NCBI RefSeq assembly: GCF_900112685.1
Contig: NZ_FOMS01000013.1
Span: 62,031-126,030, forward strand
Direction of reading: 5' to 3'
Origin: Roseivivax sediminis
Lineage (GTDB): Bacteria; Pseudomonadota; Alphaproteobacteria; Rhodobacterales; Rhodobacteraceae
Length of the DNA: 64,000 nt
Positions within the stretch are counted from its first letter, which is position 1. Each line of letters opens with the position of its first letter. The notes below the pieces were generated by a model. It worked only from the letters and a program-made list of their open reading frames with translations, searched no databases and was not told the DNA's origin. The translations under genes were made by a program, and so were the position numbers. Below are positions 39,328 to 49,806 of this stretch, one piece after another.

Positions 39328-42300
39328 TCAGACGAAGAGGAAGTCGTCCGTGCTCAGGTCCGCCGCGTCCAAGCCTGTCAGGGTGATCGTGGTATCCGCC
39401 ACTGCGACGACCGCGCCGTCGTCGCCGTCCGTGATCGACAGCGCGCCGAAGCCGCCCTGACCGATCACCCGGATCATGTCGGTGCCGTCCACGAAGTCGG
39501 TGATGACGTCCGCATCGCCCGCGCCGAAGTCGCGGAAGACGAAGATGTCGGCGCCGTCACCGCCGGTCAGCACGTCCGACCCGACCCCGCCGTTGATGAC
39601 GTCGTCGCCGTCGCCCCCGTCGATGGTGTCGTCGCGGCCGCCGCCGGCGATGAAGTCGTCGCCGGCGCCGCCGGAGAGCAGGTCGCTGCCGAGGCCGCCG
39701 CCGATGGCGTCGTCACCCTCGCCGCCGGAGATGGTGTCCATCCCGTTGCCGCCGCCGAGGCTGTCGTCGCCGGCGCCGCCCATGACCATGTCGTCCTGGA
39801 AGCCGCCGCCCATCGTGTCATCGCCGTTGCCACCATCGAGCGTGTCGTTGCCCGATCCGCCGGCCACGACGTCGTCGCCGTCGCCCGCGGTGACCCGGTC
39901 GTTGCGGCCACCCGCGCCGATCGTGTCGTTGCCGGTGCCGCCGTCGATCACGTCATCGCCGAAGCCGCCGCCGATCATGTCGTCGCCGCCGCCGCCGTAG
40001 ACGATGTCACGGCCCGCGCCTGCACCGATCACGTCGTCACCGTCGCCGCCATCGATCACGTCCGCGCCGATCCGGCCGAACAGCAGATCGCGGCCCGCGC
40101 CGCCGGTCAGGTCGTCGTCGAGATTGCCGCCGAGCAGAAGCTCGCCCGCGTCACCGGCGACCAGCGACACGCCCGGGTTGATGCCCGACACGGTATAGAC
40201 CGCCGTGTTGCCGTCGCCTTCATAGGACACGTAGATCTTGTCGGTGCCGTCGATGCTTTCGGATGCCGGCACGAAGTCGATCACCTCGGGGCTGATATTC
40301 CCGTAAGCCTCGCTGTCGATGTAGTTGACGTAGCTCGGGTTTTCCGGGTTGGAGAGATCGAAGACGAACACACCGTTGTCACGCTCCAGCCCGATGAAGG
40401 CCAGCGGGCGGCCGTCCACCATGCCGACCGCGACCGCCTCGGGCTCCACGCCCTTGTTGTCGGAGCGGTCGTCGAAGTCGCCCTCGTCCTGATTGAAGAG
40501 CTCCGGCCGGATTTCCGCGATCAGGCGCGAGAACTGGGCGCCGCTGTCGAACACCACGTTGCCCTCGGTGTCGAGGACGGTGAAGGAGCGGGAGCCGTAG
40601 GCATAAAGCTCGTCGTAATCGCCGTCACCGTCGGTGTCGCCGAGATCCGAGCGGATGCCCTGCGGCCCGAGGTTTTCGTCCCGCTGGAGGACCTCCGCGT
40701 TCGGGAAGGCGGTGGGGTCAAGCTCCACGTCGCCGACCTCGGTCTCGGTGTCGTCCCGTGCGTCGCCCTCGTTGGCGGAGACGATATAGGTCTCGCCCTC
40801 GAACTCGTAGGAGGCGATGGCGTCGGGCTGACGCATCCCGAAGACGTTGTCATAGGTCTGCAGGTTGATCGCGTTGTCGTCGTTCGAGGCGTCGAACGGC
40901 ACTTCGCCGCGATCGGTGAGCCCGAAGGAGCGGATGTCCGTCACCTCCATGTTCACCAGGTCGATCACCGCGTAGGCGTTGGCCTCCTGCAGCGACACCC
41001 AGGCTTCCTCGCCGCCCGGCAGGACGGTGATGTATTCGGGCTCCAGATCCTCGGAAACCGAAACGCCCGGCTCCAGCAGCACGCCGGCTTCGCGCAGCTC
41101 GTCCTCCATGCCGTCGAAGGCGGTGAAGTCGAGCGTCGTCACGGTCGCCGCGGCGGCGCCGCTCGACACGTCGATGACCGATACGCTGCCCTGCGGATTG
41201 CCCGCGTCGGTCGGCTCGCCCTCGTTCGCCACGAGGATCGTCGAACCGTCCGCGTTGAAGGTCACCATGTCCGGCAGGTTGCCGACCGCGACGGTGTTCA
41301 GGAGCGTCCCGGCCTCGTCATAAAGCACGACGACGCCGTCGACCGCGTTGCCGTCTTCGTCCTCGACGTTGATCGCGGCGGCGATCAGGCCGTTCTTTGC
41401 GGCGACCGACTGCACGCCAGCATAGCCTTCCACCTCGGTCAGGTCGAACGTGCCGACCTTTTCCAGCGTCGCGGTGCTGAAGATGTCGATCTGGTCCTGC
41501 GCGGCGTTGGTGACATAGGCGAACGCGCCGTCCACCGACACGACCTCGGAGCCGCCGGTGAAGAGCTCGGTCTCACCCGAGTCGAGCTGACCGTCACGCA
41601 GGATGCGGATGGAGCGGTCGGGCTCGTCGATGGTGATGAAGTCCTGGCCGCCGTTCTGGGCGAGCTGGACGATGCGGGTGTCGTTGGACGGGCTGACTTC
41701 GGCATTGTCGAAGGCGTTGTCCTCGTCCGCGAAGTTGGCTTCGAGATATTCGCGGAACGCCTGCTGCTCGCCGAGGATGTTGTCCGCGTCGGGATCGGTG
41801 GTCACCGTGCCGTCGTCAGTGACGAAGCGGATGTTGGTCGCCAGTTCCTGGAAGGGGTAGCTGTCGCCGTTGTTGTTCACCAGGAAGTCGAGCGCGACCA
41901 TGCCGATCGTGTCGGGCGCGGCGCCCGTGAAGCCGCCATCCCGGTAGACGACGATGTCCTCGCCGGTCTCGGGATCGACGATGGCGATGGTCTGCACGCG
42001 CTCGCCCGCGGTCGCGGTCTCCACGGTGCCGTTCGCCGCCGGGATGTAGTCGCCGTCCTCGTTCGTGGCGAAGTCCTGCGCCGTCTGCGTCTCGTCGAAG
42101 GAGAAGCGCAGGCCGCCGATCTGGGCGAACTGGCCGGGCGTGCTGCCGGCCTCGGTGTCGGTGGCCGCGACCGCGTGCTCCAGGAGCTGTTTCAGCCCCT
42201 CCTTGGTCACGTCGAAGAGCGCCAGGCCGTTGTCGAAGCGCAGCGAGTTCTCGACATCGAGCTGGCTGACAAGGCCGTCGCCCTCGGTCGGGGTGCCGTC

Positions 42301-43686
42301 CGCGTCGACGCTGCCGATCTCGGCGCGGATGCCGCCGCCGTTCTTGAACGACACGACGATGTTGTCATCGACCTCGCGCGCGGCGGCGAGGTTGGCGTCG
42401 GCGGTGAGGTTGCCGAGGTTCGTCTCTTCGGTGCGGACCGATTCCCGGCGGCCGTCGAGGAACACCTCGTGCGCGCCGTAGATGACGCCGTCGCGTTCTT
42501 CCACGATCCCGGCGACGGCCGAGGTCAGGTCCTCGACGATGTCGGCTCTGGTGGAGCCGTCGATCGCCTCCTCGACGCTGTCTGCGCCGGTGGCGGCGAG
42601 CGTTCCGGCCTCGTCGGTGGCGAAGACGCCGGATTCGGCGGCATCGACGCTGGAGGTGTCGACCACGCCGTTGTCGTCGAAAGTCACGACGAGGCGGCCG
42701 ACATAGGAATATTCACCATCGGTACCGACGATCAGCGTCGGCTCGCCGTCGGCGTTGGTGGTGGCGAACGGATAGGTTTCCTCGGCCTCGTCACCGTCGC
42801 GCAGGGTATCCTGCTCGTCCGCCTGCAGCGTGTTGGAGCCGCCGGCGATGATGATGTCGACGCCCGACAGAAGGCCCGCCAGCTCCTGCTCCAGCGCGAA
42901 CTGCTGCAGGTGCGAGGTGACGATGATCTTGTTCACGCCGTCCGCGATCAGCGCGTCGATCTGCGGCTGCAGCACCTCGGCGAGGGCCGCCATGTCGTTG
43001 GCGCCGCCCGAGGTTTCGTCCACGCCGCCCGTGGAAGAGATGCTCTCGATGATCTGGGTGGTCGCGCCGACCACGCCGATGCGCTCGCCGCCTTCCTTGA
43101 TGATCGTCGCAGGCGCGATGGAGGGCCCGGCCTCGCCCGCGGCGAGGGCTTCCAGGGTTTCGTTGTAGCGGTCCGAGAACAGGATCTCGTCGGTGGCGAG
43201 GCCTGAAAGGTTGCCATCGCCAGAGAAGTCGAGGTTCGCCGACAGGTACGGGAAGAAGGAGCCGGCCCATTCGACCACGCCTTCGCTACCCTCGGCGCCG
43301 ATGATCTCCGAAAACGCGCTGGTGCCGGCGTCGAACTCGTGGTTGCCCACGGCGGAGGCGTCGAAGCCGATGAAATTCATGATCGACACGTCGACCCGGC
43401 CGGCCCCGCGGCCGAGGTCGAGCTCGGGCAGCGTGTCGGCGTCGAGGCCGAGCACCTCTGTGTAGTAGCGGGCATAGGCGTCGGTCAGGATGCCGCCGAA
43501 GGAGAAGTCCGCGGCGGTCGAGAAGAACACTCCGGGAATGTAGTTGTCGCCGGACGAGATGGTGACCGTGTTCTCGTAGGTGTCATCGAGCGAATCGACG
43601 ATCGCGGCGAAGTTGGGCGCGTTGTCGAGAGCTTCGACCCCGCCTTCGAGATCGTTGGCGTGAAGCAGTTGCAGCGTATAAGGCAT
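39328..43686 (-). CDS. giant exoprotein: 5'-nucleotidase, choice-of-anchor-I region and RTX repeats
   Basis: A 1452-residue, very acidic protein with three parts. Residues 1 to about 680 are a 5'-nucleotidase/UshA-type phosphoesterase: LLHANDLEGG, SSGDNYIPG, GNHEFDAG, then a C-terminal nucleotidase domain (NLGNLTADANL, NGGGIRAEIG, NNNGDSYPF). About 680-1175 is a propeller-like 'choice-of-anchor I'/alkaline-phosphatase-associated region (VANEGEPTDAGNPQGSV, QTYDNVFGMRQPDAIASYEF). Residues 1186-1383 are RTX nonapeptides, followed by a type I secretion-like tail ending DDFLFV. No N-terminal signal peptide is visible, consistent with type I secretion. It likely releases phosphate from organic phosphates outside the cell. 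No secretion genes are in the window. Confidence 0.9.
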   Translation of the reverse strand: MPYTLQLLHANDLEGGVEALDNAPNFAAIVDSLDDTYENTVTISSGDNYIPGVFFSTAADFSFGGILTDAYARYYTEVLGLDADTLPELDLGRGAGRVDVSIMNFIGFDASAVGNHEFDAGTSAFSEIIGAEGSEGVVEWAGSFFPYLSANLDFSGDGNLSGLATDEILFSDRYNETLEALAAGEAGPSIAPATIIKEGGERIGVVGATTQIIESISSTGGVDETSGGANDMAALAEVLQPQIDALIADGVNKIIVTSHLQQFALEQELAGLLSGVDIIIAGGSNTLQADEQDTLRDGDEAEETYPFATTNADGEPTLIVGTDGEYSYVGRLVVTFDDNGVVDTSSVDAAESGVFATDEAGTLAATGADSVEEAIDGSTRADIVEDLTSAVAGIVEERDGVIYGAHEVFLDGRRESVRTEETNLGNLTADANLAAAREVDDNIVVSFKNGGGIRAEIGSVDADGTPTEGDGLVSQLDVENSLRFDNGLALFDVTKEGLKQLLEHAVAATDTEAGSTPGQFAQIGGLRFSFDETQTAQDFATNEDGDYIPAANGTVETATAGERVQTIAIVDPETGEDIVVYRDGGFTGAAPDTIGMVALDFLVNNNGDSYPFQELATNIRFVTDDGTVTTDPDADNILGEQQAFREYLEANFADEDNAFDNAEVSPSNDTRIVQLAQNGGQDFITIDEPDRSIRILRDGQLDSGETELFTGGSEVVSVDGAFAYVTNAAQDQIDIFSTATLEKVGTFDLTEVEGYAGVQSVAAKNGLIAAAINVEDEDGNAVDGVVVLYDEAGTLLNTVAVGNLPDMVTFNADGSTILVANEGEPTDAGNPQGSVSVIDVSSGAAAATVTTLDFTAFDGMEDELREAGVLLEPGVSVSEDLEPEYITVLPGGEEAWVSLQEANAYAVIDLVNMEVTDIRSFGLTDRGEVPFDASNDDNAINLQTYDNVFGMRQPDAIASYEFEGETYIVSANEGDARDDTETEVGDVELDPTAFPNAEVLQRDENLGPQGIRSDLGDTDGDGDYDELYAYGSRSFTVLDTEGNVVFDSGAQFSRLIAEIRPELFNQDEGDFDDRSDNKGVEPEAVAVGMVDGRPLAFIGLERDNGVFVFDLSNPENPSYVNYIDSEAYGNISPEVIDFVPASESIDGTDKIYVSYEGDGNTAVYTVSGINPGVSLVAGDAGELLLGGNLDDDLTGGAGRDLLFGRIGADVIDGGDGDDVIGAGAGRDIVYGGGGDDMIGGGFGDDVIDGGTGNDTIGAGGRNDRVTAGDGDDVVAGGSGNDTLDGGNGDDTMGGGFQDDMVMGGAGDDSLGGGNGMDTISGGEGDDAIGGGLGSDLLSGGAGDDFIAGGGRDDTIDGGDGDDVINGGVGSDVLTGGDGADIFVFRDFGAGDADVITDFVDGTDMIRVIGQGGFGALSITDGDDGAVVAVADTTITLTGLDAADLSTDDFLFV
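39538..40131 (-). repeat. 22 tandem RTX nonapeptide repeats (27-base units)
   Basis: Residues 1186-1383 of the exoprotein form 22 consecutive nonapeptides of the type GGxGDDxhx, for example GGDGDDVIG, GGTGNDTIG and GGAGDDSLG. They bind calcium and fold into a beta-roll outside the cell. At the DNA level the units are 27 bases and degenerate. Confidence 0.95.
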
Positions 43687-43826
43687 TCAAGTCCCCGAAG
43701 CATTCGATTGGTGAGCGAGCTGGGGGCTATCATGCCAATGTGACAGTTTTGTCAGGCGTACATCGATGGGGAACCCACCCGTCGCTGCACCGTCAGGAAA
43801 ACCTTGCCTTCGGAAGGCTTTAATCG

Positions 43827-44006
43827 TCAGAAGAATACGCACGACAAGATGACGACCCAGACCGCACCGCCAGCCAGCGTCGCGGGCACCACCCACCATC
43901 CCGTCAATATCGGTGGCGTATCCTGCGCGTCGGCGTGCTGCGTGTCGGTCGGCCGCTCCGGGTCGTGCGCCATGGCGCAGCCCCCGGACTTGTCATGTAT
44001 GACCAT
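43827..44006 (-). CDS. small single-span membrane protein, function unknown
   Basis: A 59-residue protein whose C-terminal half, GWWVVPATLAGGAVWVVILS, is one hydrophobic span; the N-terminal part is hydrophilic with many Asp, Gln and His. GGGAG lies eight bases before the ATG at 44006. A second in-frame ATG at 43973 would give 48 residues. It lies between the exoprotein gene and the divergent typA, transcribed in the exoprotein's direction. I do not recognise a family. Confidence 0.55.
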   Translation of the reverse strand: MVIHDKSGGCAMAHDPERPTDTQHADAQDTPPILTGWWVVPATLAGGAVWVVILSCVFF

Positions 44007-44216
44007 CCTGTGTCTCCCTGCCCGAACAATAGCGGCATTCGACACATTTTTTACAGTCCAAAGGCTAATAATTGGCAAATGCGGTCGGCCCTCGTCGTTC
44101 GGGTCGGGCCTGCTCCGCGCGGTGCGGTCTTCCGCGCGAGGCAGGTCCGATGCCCTCTGGCCTTTTGCCCCCGTGACGGATAGGTGCCCGGCGAAGAGCC
44201 CCGAAGGATGACATAT

Positions 44217-46034
44217 ATGGACCTGCGCAACGTCGCGATCATCGCCCACGTGGACCACGGCAAGACGACCCTGGTGGACGAATTGCTGAAGCAATCGGGC
44301 GCGTTCCGCGAGAATCAGGCCGTGGCCGAGCGGGCGATGGACAGCAACGATCTCGAACGCGAGCGCGGCATCACCATCCTCGCAAAGGCGACGTCGGTGG
44401 AATGGAAGGGCACGCGCATCAACATCGTCGACACCCCCGGCCACGCCGATTTCGGCGGCGAGGTGGAGCGCATCCTGTCGATGGTCGACGGCGTGGTGCT
44501 GCTGGTGGACGCCGCCGAAGGGCCGATGCCGCAGACCAAGTTCGTTACGTCCAAGGCGCTCGCGCTCGGCCTGCGCCCCATCGTGGTGCTGAACAAGGTC
44601 GACAAGCCGGACGCGGAGCCCGACCGTGCCCTCGACGAGTGCTTCGATCTCTTCGCCAATCTCGGCGCCGACGACGATCAGCTCGACTTTCCGCACATGT
44701 ATGCGTCGGGCCGGTCCGGCTGGGCCGATCACGACCTGGAGGGGCCGCGGAAGGATCTCTCCGCGCTGTTCCGGCTGATCGTCGATCACGTCCCGGCCCC
44801 CAAGCAGGTGGCGCATGTGGACGAGGATTTCAGCATGTTGGCGACGACGCTGTCGGCCGACCCGTTCCTCGGCCGCATCCTCACCGGCCGCGTAGAGAGC
44901 GGCAAGGTCAAGGTGGGCGCGACGCTGCAGGCGCTGTCCCGCGTCGGCCAGAAGATCGAGCAGTTCCGCGTCAGCCGCATCCAGGCCTTCCGCGGCCTGA
45001 GCTACCAGGACATTGAGGAGGCGCGCGCCGGCGACATCGTCACGCTCGCCGGCATGCAGAAGGCGACCGTGTCCGACACGCTCTGCGCGCTCGCGGTGGA
45101 CGAACCGCTCGAGTCGCTGCCGATCGACCCGCCGACGATCACCGTGACTTTCGGCATCAACGACAGCCCGCTTGCCGGCCGCGACGGCAAGAAGGTGCAG
45201 TCCCGCGTGATCCGCGACCGCCTGATGAAGGAGGCGGAAAGCAATATCGCCATCAAGGTGAAGGATACGCCCGGCGGCGAGGCGTTCGAGGTGTCGGGCC
45301 GCGGCGAATTGCAGATGGGCGTGCTGATCGAGAACATGCGCCGCGAGGGTTTCGAGCTTTCCATCGCGCGCCCGCAGGTCATCATGCGCGACGGCGAGGA
45401 CGGGCGCGAGGAGCCGGTCGAGGAAGTCACCATCGATGTCGACGAGGACTATTCCGGGGCGGTGATCGAGAAGCTGACCGGTGTGCGCAAGGGCGAACTG
45501 GTGGAAATGAAGCCCTCGGGCACCGGCAAGACGCGCATCATCGCGCATGTCCCGGCGCGCGGACTGATCGGCTACCAGGGGGAATTCCTGACCGACACGC
45601 GCGGCACCGGCGTGATGAACCGGGTGTTCCACGGCTGGACGCCCTACCGGGGCAAGATCGAGGGTCGCCGGGCCGGCGTGCTGATCTCCATGGAGTCTGG
45701 CGAGGCGGTGGCCTTCGCATTGTGGAACCTCGAAGAGCGCGGCAAGATGTTCATCGGGCCGCAGGAGAAGGTCTACGAGGGCATGATCATCGGCGAGCAC
45801 AGCCGCGACAACGATCTCGAGGTGAACCCGCTCAAGGGCAAGAAGCTCACCAACGTGCGGGCCAGTGGGTCCGACGACGCGGTTCGCCTGACGCCGGCGA
45901 CGGTGCTGTCGCTGGAAGAAGCGATCGCCTACGTCAACGATGACGAATTGGTGGAGGTCACGCCCAACGCCATCCGTCTGCGCAAGCGCTACCTCGATCC
46001 GCACGAGCGCAAGCGCATGAACAAGGCGCCGTGA
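44217..46034 (+). CDS. typA: ribosome-associated GTPase TypA/BipA
   Basis: A 605-residue translational GTPase. G1 [10 protein letters not shown]2 ERERGITI, G3 DTPGHADF, G4 NKVDKPDA, then domain II and the BipA-specific C-terminal region with [18 protein letters not shown]. It binds 70S ribosomes and helps large-subunit assembly, especially in cold or stress. Start at 44217 (MDLRNVAI) follows GAAGGA by eight bases; an ATG at 44208 overlaps that site. The stop overlaps the cupin gene start (GTGA). Confidence 0.96.
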   Translation: MDLRNVAIIAHVDHGKTTLVDELLKQSGAFRENQAVAERAMDSNDLERERGITILAKATSVEWKGTRINIVDTPGHADFGGEVERILSMVDGVVLLVDAAEGPMPQTKFVTSKALALGLRPIVVLNKVDKPDAEPDRALDECFDLFANLGADDDQLDFPHMYASGRSGWADHDLEGPRKDLSALFRLIVDHVPAPKQVAHVDEDFSMLATTLSADPFLGRILTGRVESGKVKVGATLQALSRVGQKIEQFRVSRIQAFRGLSYQDIEEARAGDIVTLAGMQKATVSDTLCALAVDEPLESLPIDPPTITVTFGINDSPLAGRDGKKVQSRVIRDRLMKEAESNIAIKVKDTPGGEAFEVSGRGELQMGVLIENMRREGFELSIARPQVIMRDGEDGREEPVEEVTIDVDEDYSGAVIEKLTGVRKGELVEMKPSGTGKTRIIAHVPARGLIGYQGEFLTDTRGTGVMNRVFHGWTPYRGKIEGRRAGVLISMESGEAVAFALWNLEERGKMFIGPQEKVYEGMIIGEHSRDNDLEVNPLKGKKLTNVRASGSDDAVRLTPATVLSLEEAIAYVNDDELVEVTPNAIRLRKRYLDPHERKRMNKAP

Positions 46035-46351
46035 CGGGCCTCAAGCGCAGTCCGGGCCTGACGGGCCACGTTACGGGCCGTGACCTCGAATGCGGGGTCA
46101 CGGTCCTTTTCGTGACGGTGGACGAAATCGGGAAGGGGCCCAAGCTGCATTGGCATCCCTATGACGAATTGTTCGTGATCCGGCGCGGGCGGGCGCGTTT
46201 CACCGTCGGCGACGAGGTGATCGAAGGCGGGCCGGGCGACGTAATCCGTGGCCCCGCGCGCATCCCGCATCGTTTCGAGGTGATTGAGGCGCCCTACGAG
46301 GCGCAAGATATCCACCTCAACGACGAGTGGATCCAGACCGATCTCGAGTAG
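46031..46351 (+). CDS. small cupin-domain protein
   Basis: A 106-residue single cupin. The metal-binding motif is LHWHPYDELFVIRRGRARF (His, His, Glu) with a second histidine in ARIPHRFEV. The GTG start overlaps the typA stop by four bases, so it is translated with typA. Function is unknown; such cupins bind small ligands or detoxify. It ends 3 bases from the convergent DUF486 gene. Confidence 0.75.
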   Translation: MTGLKRSPGLTGHVTGRDLECGVTVLFVTVDEIGKGPKLHWHPYDELFVIRRGRARFTVGDEVIEGGPGDVIRGPARIPHRFEVIEAPYEAQDIHLNDEWIQTDLE

Positions 46352-46354
46352 CGG

Positions 46355-46702
46355 TCAGAGCGGCCCGCGAAAGATGAAGAACGCGCCGGCGGCGATGAAG
46401 GCAAAGCCCACCGCGTGGTTCAGGGTGATCGGCTCTTTCAGATAGGTCACGGAGAACCCGGCGAAGATGGCGAGGGTGATCACCTCCTGCATCGTCTTGA
46501 GCTCCGCCGCCGAATAGACCCGGTGGCCGAGCCGGTTCGCCGGAACCGCCAGACAGTATTCCAGGAGCGCGATCGACCAGCTCACCAAGATGACGAGCCA
46601 GAGCGCGCGATACGGGAATTTCAGATGCCCGTACCAGGCCAGTGTCATGAAGACGTTGGAGGCGACGAGCAGCAGCGGCGGCACGACATGCGCCGGCGTC
46701 AT
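46355..46702 (-). CDS. DUF486/DMT-family small membrane protein
   Basis: A 115-residue protein with four hydrophobic segments. LLEYCLAVPANRLGH and SAAELKTMQEVITLAIFAGF are characteristic of DUF486, related to small drug/metabolite transporters. It lies at the end of the leftward alaS-DUF1330-DUF486 group and overlaps the upstream gene by 4 bases. Substrate is unknown. Confidence 0.85.
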   Translation of the reverse strand: MTPAHVVPPLLLVASNVFMTLAWYGHLKFPYRALWLVILVSWSIALLEYCLAVPANRLGHRVYSAAELKTMQEVITLAIFAGFSVTYLKEPITLNHAVGFAFIAAGAFFIFRGPL

Positions 46703-46986
46703 TCCGAGGTTTCGACGATCAGCAATTCGCGCTCGGAGGCGCCGCGCGCATGGCTCAGTGCCTCCTGGTAGGCGTCCGAGTGATAGCAGGCCTCTGCCGC
46801 CTCGACGCTGTCGAACCTGGCGACCACGTTACGCGGCCGTTCCTTGCCCTCGAGCTGCACGAAGCGGCCGCCGCGCGCGATGAAGCGGCCGCCATGCGCG
46901 GCGATCGCCGGGCCGGCGAGCTCGGCGTATTTCTTGTAGGCGGCCTCGTCGGTGACGGTGACGTGGGCAATCCAGAGTGCGGGCAT
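46699..46986 (-). CDS. DUF1330 small protein
   Basis: A 95-residue protein with the ferredoxin-like dimeric barrel pattern of DUF1330: ALWIAHVTVTDEAAYKKYAE, GGRFIARGGRFVQLEG and ARFDSVEAAEACYHSDAYQEA. It starts just 2 bases after alaS and overlaps the DUF486 gene. Its biochemical role is not known. Confidence 0.85.
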   Translation of the reverse strand: MPALWIAHVTVTDEAAYKKYAELAGPAIAAHGGRFIARGGRFVQLEGKERPRNVVARFDSVEAAEACYHSDAYQEALSHARGASERELLIVETSE

Positions 46987-46988
46987 CT

Positions 46989-49646
46989 TTATCCTCCGAT
47001 CACGGCCTGCGCCGCCTTGATGGCCGCCTCGGCGTTGTCCGCCGACGGCCCGCCGCCCTGCGCCATGTCGGGGCGGCCGCCGCCGCCCTTGCCGCCGAGT
47101 TCCGCCACCGCGGCTTTCACGAGATCCACCGCCGAGACCCGGCCGGTCAGATCCTCGGTGACGCCTGCGGCGACCGCCGCCTTGCCGCCGGAATCGGCGA
47201 TCAGCAGCACCGCGCCAGATCCGATGCGCGCCTTGTGCTCGTCGATGAGCGGCGGCAGGTCCTTGCCGGTGACGCCCGCGACCACCTGGCCGAGGAACGA
47301 CACGCCGTCCACCTGCGTGGCCTCCGGCGCGGCGCCGCCGCTGCCGGCCATCGCCAGTTCGCGGCGCAGCTGCGCGACCTCGTTCTGCAGCGCCCGGCGC
47401 TCTTCGGCGAGGGTCTTGACCCGCTCCCTCAGATCGGCGCGCGAGGTCTTCAGCTCGGTCGCCAGCTCGCCCACCGTGCGGGCCTGCGCGGCGAGGAAGT
47501 CGAAGGCCGCGCTGCCAGTCAGCGCCTCGATCCGCCGCACCCCGGCCGAGGACGCGCTGTCGGCGGTCACCACGAAGACGCCGATATCGCCGGTCTGCGC
47601 CACATGCGTCCCGCCGCAGAGTTCGATCGAATAGGTCGACCCGTCCGGGCCCTTGCCCGATCCCGGCGCGCCGCCCATGGAGACCACGCGCACCTCGTCG
47701 CCGTATTTCTCTCCGAACAGCGCCTGCGCACCGATTTCGCGCGCATCGTCGGGGGACATGATCCGCGTCGTCACCGGCGCGTTCTGCCGGATGTAGTCGT
47801 TCACTTCCGCCTCGATCCGGCGCACTTCCTCGACCGTCAGCGCCTTGCCGTGGCTGAAGTCGAAGCGCAGCCGGTCCGGCGCGTTGAGCGACCCGCGCTG
47901 CGCCACGTGATCGCCGAGCGCGCCGCGCAGCGCCTCGTGCAGCAGGTGCGTCGCCGAGTGGTTCGCGCGGATCGACGTGCGGCGCGCGTGGTCGACCTCC
48001 AGCTTGGCATAGGCGCCGGCCTCGATCGTGCCCTCGGTGACCTCGGCGAAATGCAGGAAGACGCCGGCAACCTTCTTGGTGTCGGTCACCCGCGCTCGGC
48101 CCGCGTCGGTCACGATCTCGCCGGTGTCGCCCACCTGGCCGCCGGCCTCCGCGTAGAACGGCGTCTGGTTCAGGACGATCTGCACGCTCTCGCCGGCGCG
48201 CGCCGCGTCCACGCTGGCGCCGTCGCGGACGACGGCCTGAACCTGGCCCTCGGCCGTTTCGGTGTCGTAGCCGAGGAAGTCCGTCGCGCCGTGCTCGTCC
48301 GCGATGTCGAACCAGATCTCCGCGTCCGCCGCTTCGCCCGAGCCGGACCAGGCGGCGCGCGCGCGGGCCTTCTGCTCGGCCATCGCCGCATCGAAACCCT
48401 CGGTGTCGACACTGCGCTCACGCTCGCGCAGCGCGTCCTGCGTCAGGTCGAGCGGGAAGCCGAATGTGTCGTATAGCTTAAAGGCCGAGGCGCCGGGCAG
48501 GGGCGTCCCCTCCGGCAGACCCGACAGTTCCTCGTCCAGTAGCTTCAGGCCGCGATCGAGCGTCGCCTTGAACTTGCTCTCCTCGAGCTTCAGCGTCTCC
48601 TCGATCAGCGCCTGCGCGCGGCCGAGCTCCGGATAGGCGGCGCCCATCTTCTGCACCAGGCTCGGCACCAGCCGGTGCATCACCGGATCCTTCGCGCCCA
48701 GAAGGTGCGCGTGGCGCATCGCCCGGCGCATGATCCGCCGCAGCACGTAGCCGCGCCCGTCGTTCGACGGCATCACCCCGTCCGCGATCAGGAAGGAGGT
48801 GGAGCGCAGGTGGTCGGCGATCACCCGGTGATGGGTCGATCCCGGCCCGTCCGGATCGGTCGAGGTCACGTCCGCCGAGGCCTCGATCAGCGCGCGCATG
48901 AGGTCGGTCGCGTAATTGTCGTTGGTGCCCTGCAGCAGCGCCGCGACCCTCTCGATTCCCATGCCGGTGTCGATCGACTGCGCGTCGAGCTCGCGCATCG
49001 AGCCGTCCTCGAAGAGCTCGTTCTGCATGAAGACGATGTTCCAGATCTCCACGAACCGGTCGCCGTCCTCCTCGGGCGTGCCCGGAGGGCCGCCCCAGTA
49101 CTGGTCGCCATGGTCGAAGAAGATTTCCGAGCATGGCCCGCAGGGCCCCGTCGATCCCATCTGCCAGAAATTGTCCGAGGTGGGGATGCGCAGGATCCGC
49201 TCGTCGGGCAGCCCAGCGACTTTCTTCCAGATATCGGCGGCCTCGTCGTCGGTATGGTAGACGGTGACGAGAAGCCGGCTCTTGTCGATGCCGAGTTCCT
49301 TCGTCACCAGCTCCCACGCGAAGGGGATCGCGTCGGACTTGAAATAATCCCCGAACGAGAAGTTTCCGAGCATCTCGAAGAAGGTGTGGTGCCGCCGGGT
49401 GTAGCCGACGTTGTCCAGGTCGTTGTGCTTGCCGCCGGCGCGGACGCATTTCTGCGCCGTGGTCGCACGGGTGTAGTCGCGCGTCTCGACCCCGGTGAAG
49501 AGGTTCTTGAACTGCACCATGCCCGAATTGGCGAACATCAGGGTGGGGTCGTTGCGCGGCACGAGCGGCGAGGACGGCACAACCCTGTGGCCCTGCTTCT
49601 CGAAATAACCCAGAAAGGTCGAGCGGATGTCGTTGAGGCTCGGCAT
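46989..49646 (-). CDS. alaS: alanyl-tRNA synthetase
   Basis: An 885-residue class II synthetase of normal length. The catalytic domain begins [20 protein letters not shown] and has the motif [21 protein letters not shown] (in sections). The editing domain carries [11 protein letters not shown] and, further on, ELCGGTHV with zinc ligands. The C-terminal C-Ala domain is present. The start at 49646 matches other AlaS proteins. It charges tRNA-Ala and is essential. Confidence 0.98.
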   Translation of the reverse strand: MPSLNDIRSTFLGYFEKQGHRVVPSSPLVPRNDPTLMFANSGMVQFKNLFTGVETRDYTRATTAQKCVRAGGKHNDLDNVGYTRRHHTFFEMLGNFSFGDYFKSDAIPFAWELVTKELGIDKSRLLVTVYHTDDEAADIWKKVAGLPDERILRIPTSDNFWQMGSTGPCGPCSEIFFDHGDQYWGGPPGTPEEDGDRFVEIWNIVFMQNELFEDGSMRELDAQSIDTGMGIERVAALLQGTNDNYATDLMRALIEASADVTSTDPDGPGSTHHRVIADHLRSTSFLIADGVMPSNDGRGYVLRRIMRRAMRHAHLLGAKDPVMHRLVPSLVQKMGAAYPELGRAQALIEETLKLEESKFKATLDRGLKLLDEELSGLPEGTPLPGASAFKLYDTFGFPLDLTQDALRERERSVDTEGFDAAMAEQKARARAAWSGSGEAADAEIWFDIADEHGATDFLGYDTETAEGQVQAVVRDGASVDAARAGESVQIVLNQTPFYAEAGGQVGDTGEIVTDAGRARVTDTKKVAGVFLHFAEVTEGTIEAGAYAKLEVDHARRTSIRANHSATHLLHEALRGALGDHVAQRGSLNAPDRLRFDFSHGKALTVEEVRRIEAEVNDYIRQNAPVTTRIMSPDDAREIGAQALFGEKYGDEVRVVSMGGAPGSGKGPDGSTYSIELCGGTHVAQTGDIGVFVVTADSASSAGVRRIEALTGSAAFDFLAAQARTVGELATELKTSRADLRERVKTLAEERRALQNEVAQLRRELAMAGSGGAAPEATQVDGVSFLGQVVAGVTGKDLPPLIDEHKARIGSGAVLLIADSGGKAAVAAGVTEDLTGRVSAVDLVKAAVAELGGKGGGGRPDMAQGGGPSADNAEAAIKAAQAVIGG

Positions 49647-49806
49647 GACGGTCCTATCGGTCGAACGGCTGCATCGGTCCCGCCGGTCTAGCGCCGGGGC
49701 GGAGGGGTGTCCATAAGCCACCGGGCCGGCGGAACTTCGCCGGCGGTGCGCGGTTTCGACGTTACGCGAGGTGAAGGACTTAACGAACCACAGGGAGATC
49801 GCGATC

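Noticed and set aside
39538..40131. Possible CRISPR-like or minisatellite array
   Set aside because: The 27-base periodicity is explained by RTX nonapeptide codons; there are no unique spacers between identical repeats.
39277..43206. 1309-codon plus-strand frame opposite the exoprotein
   Set aside because: It is the reverse complement of the acidic RTX/nucleotidase gene and contains only the mirrored Val/Gly/Asp bias of the repeats.
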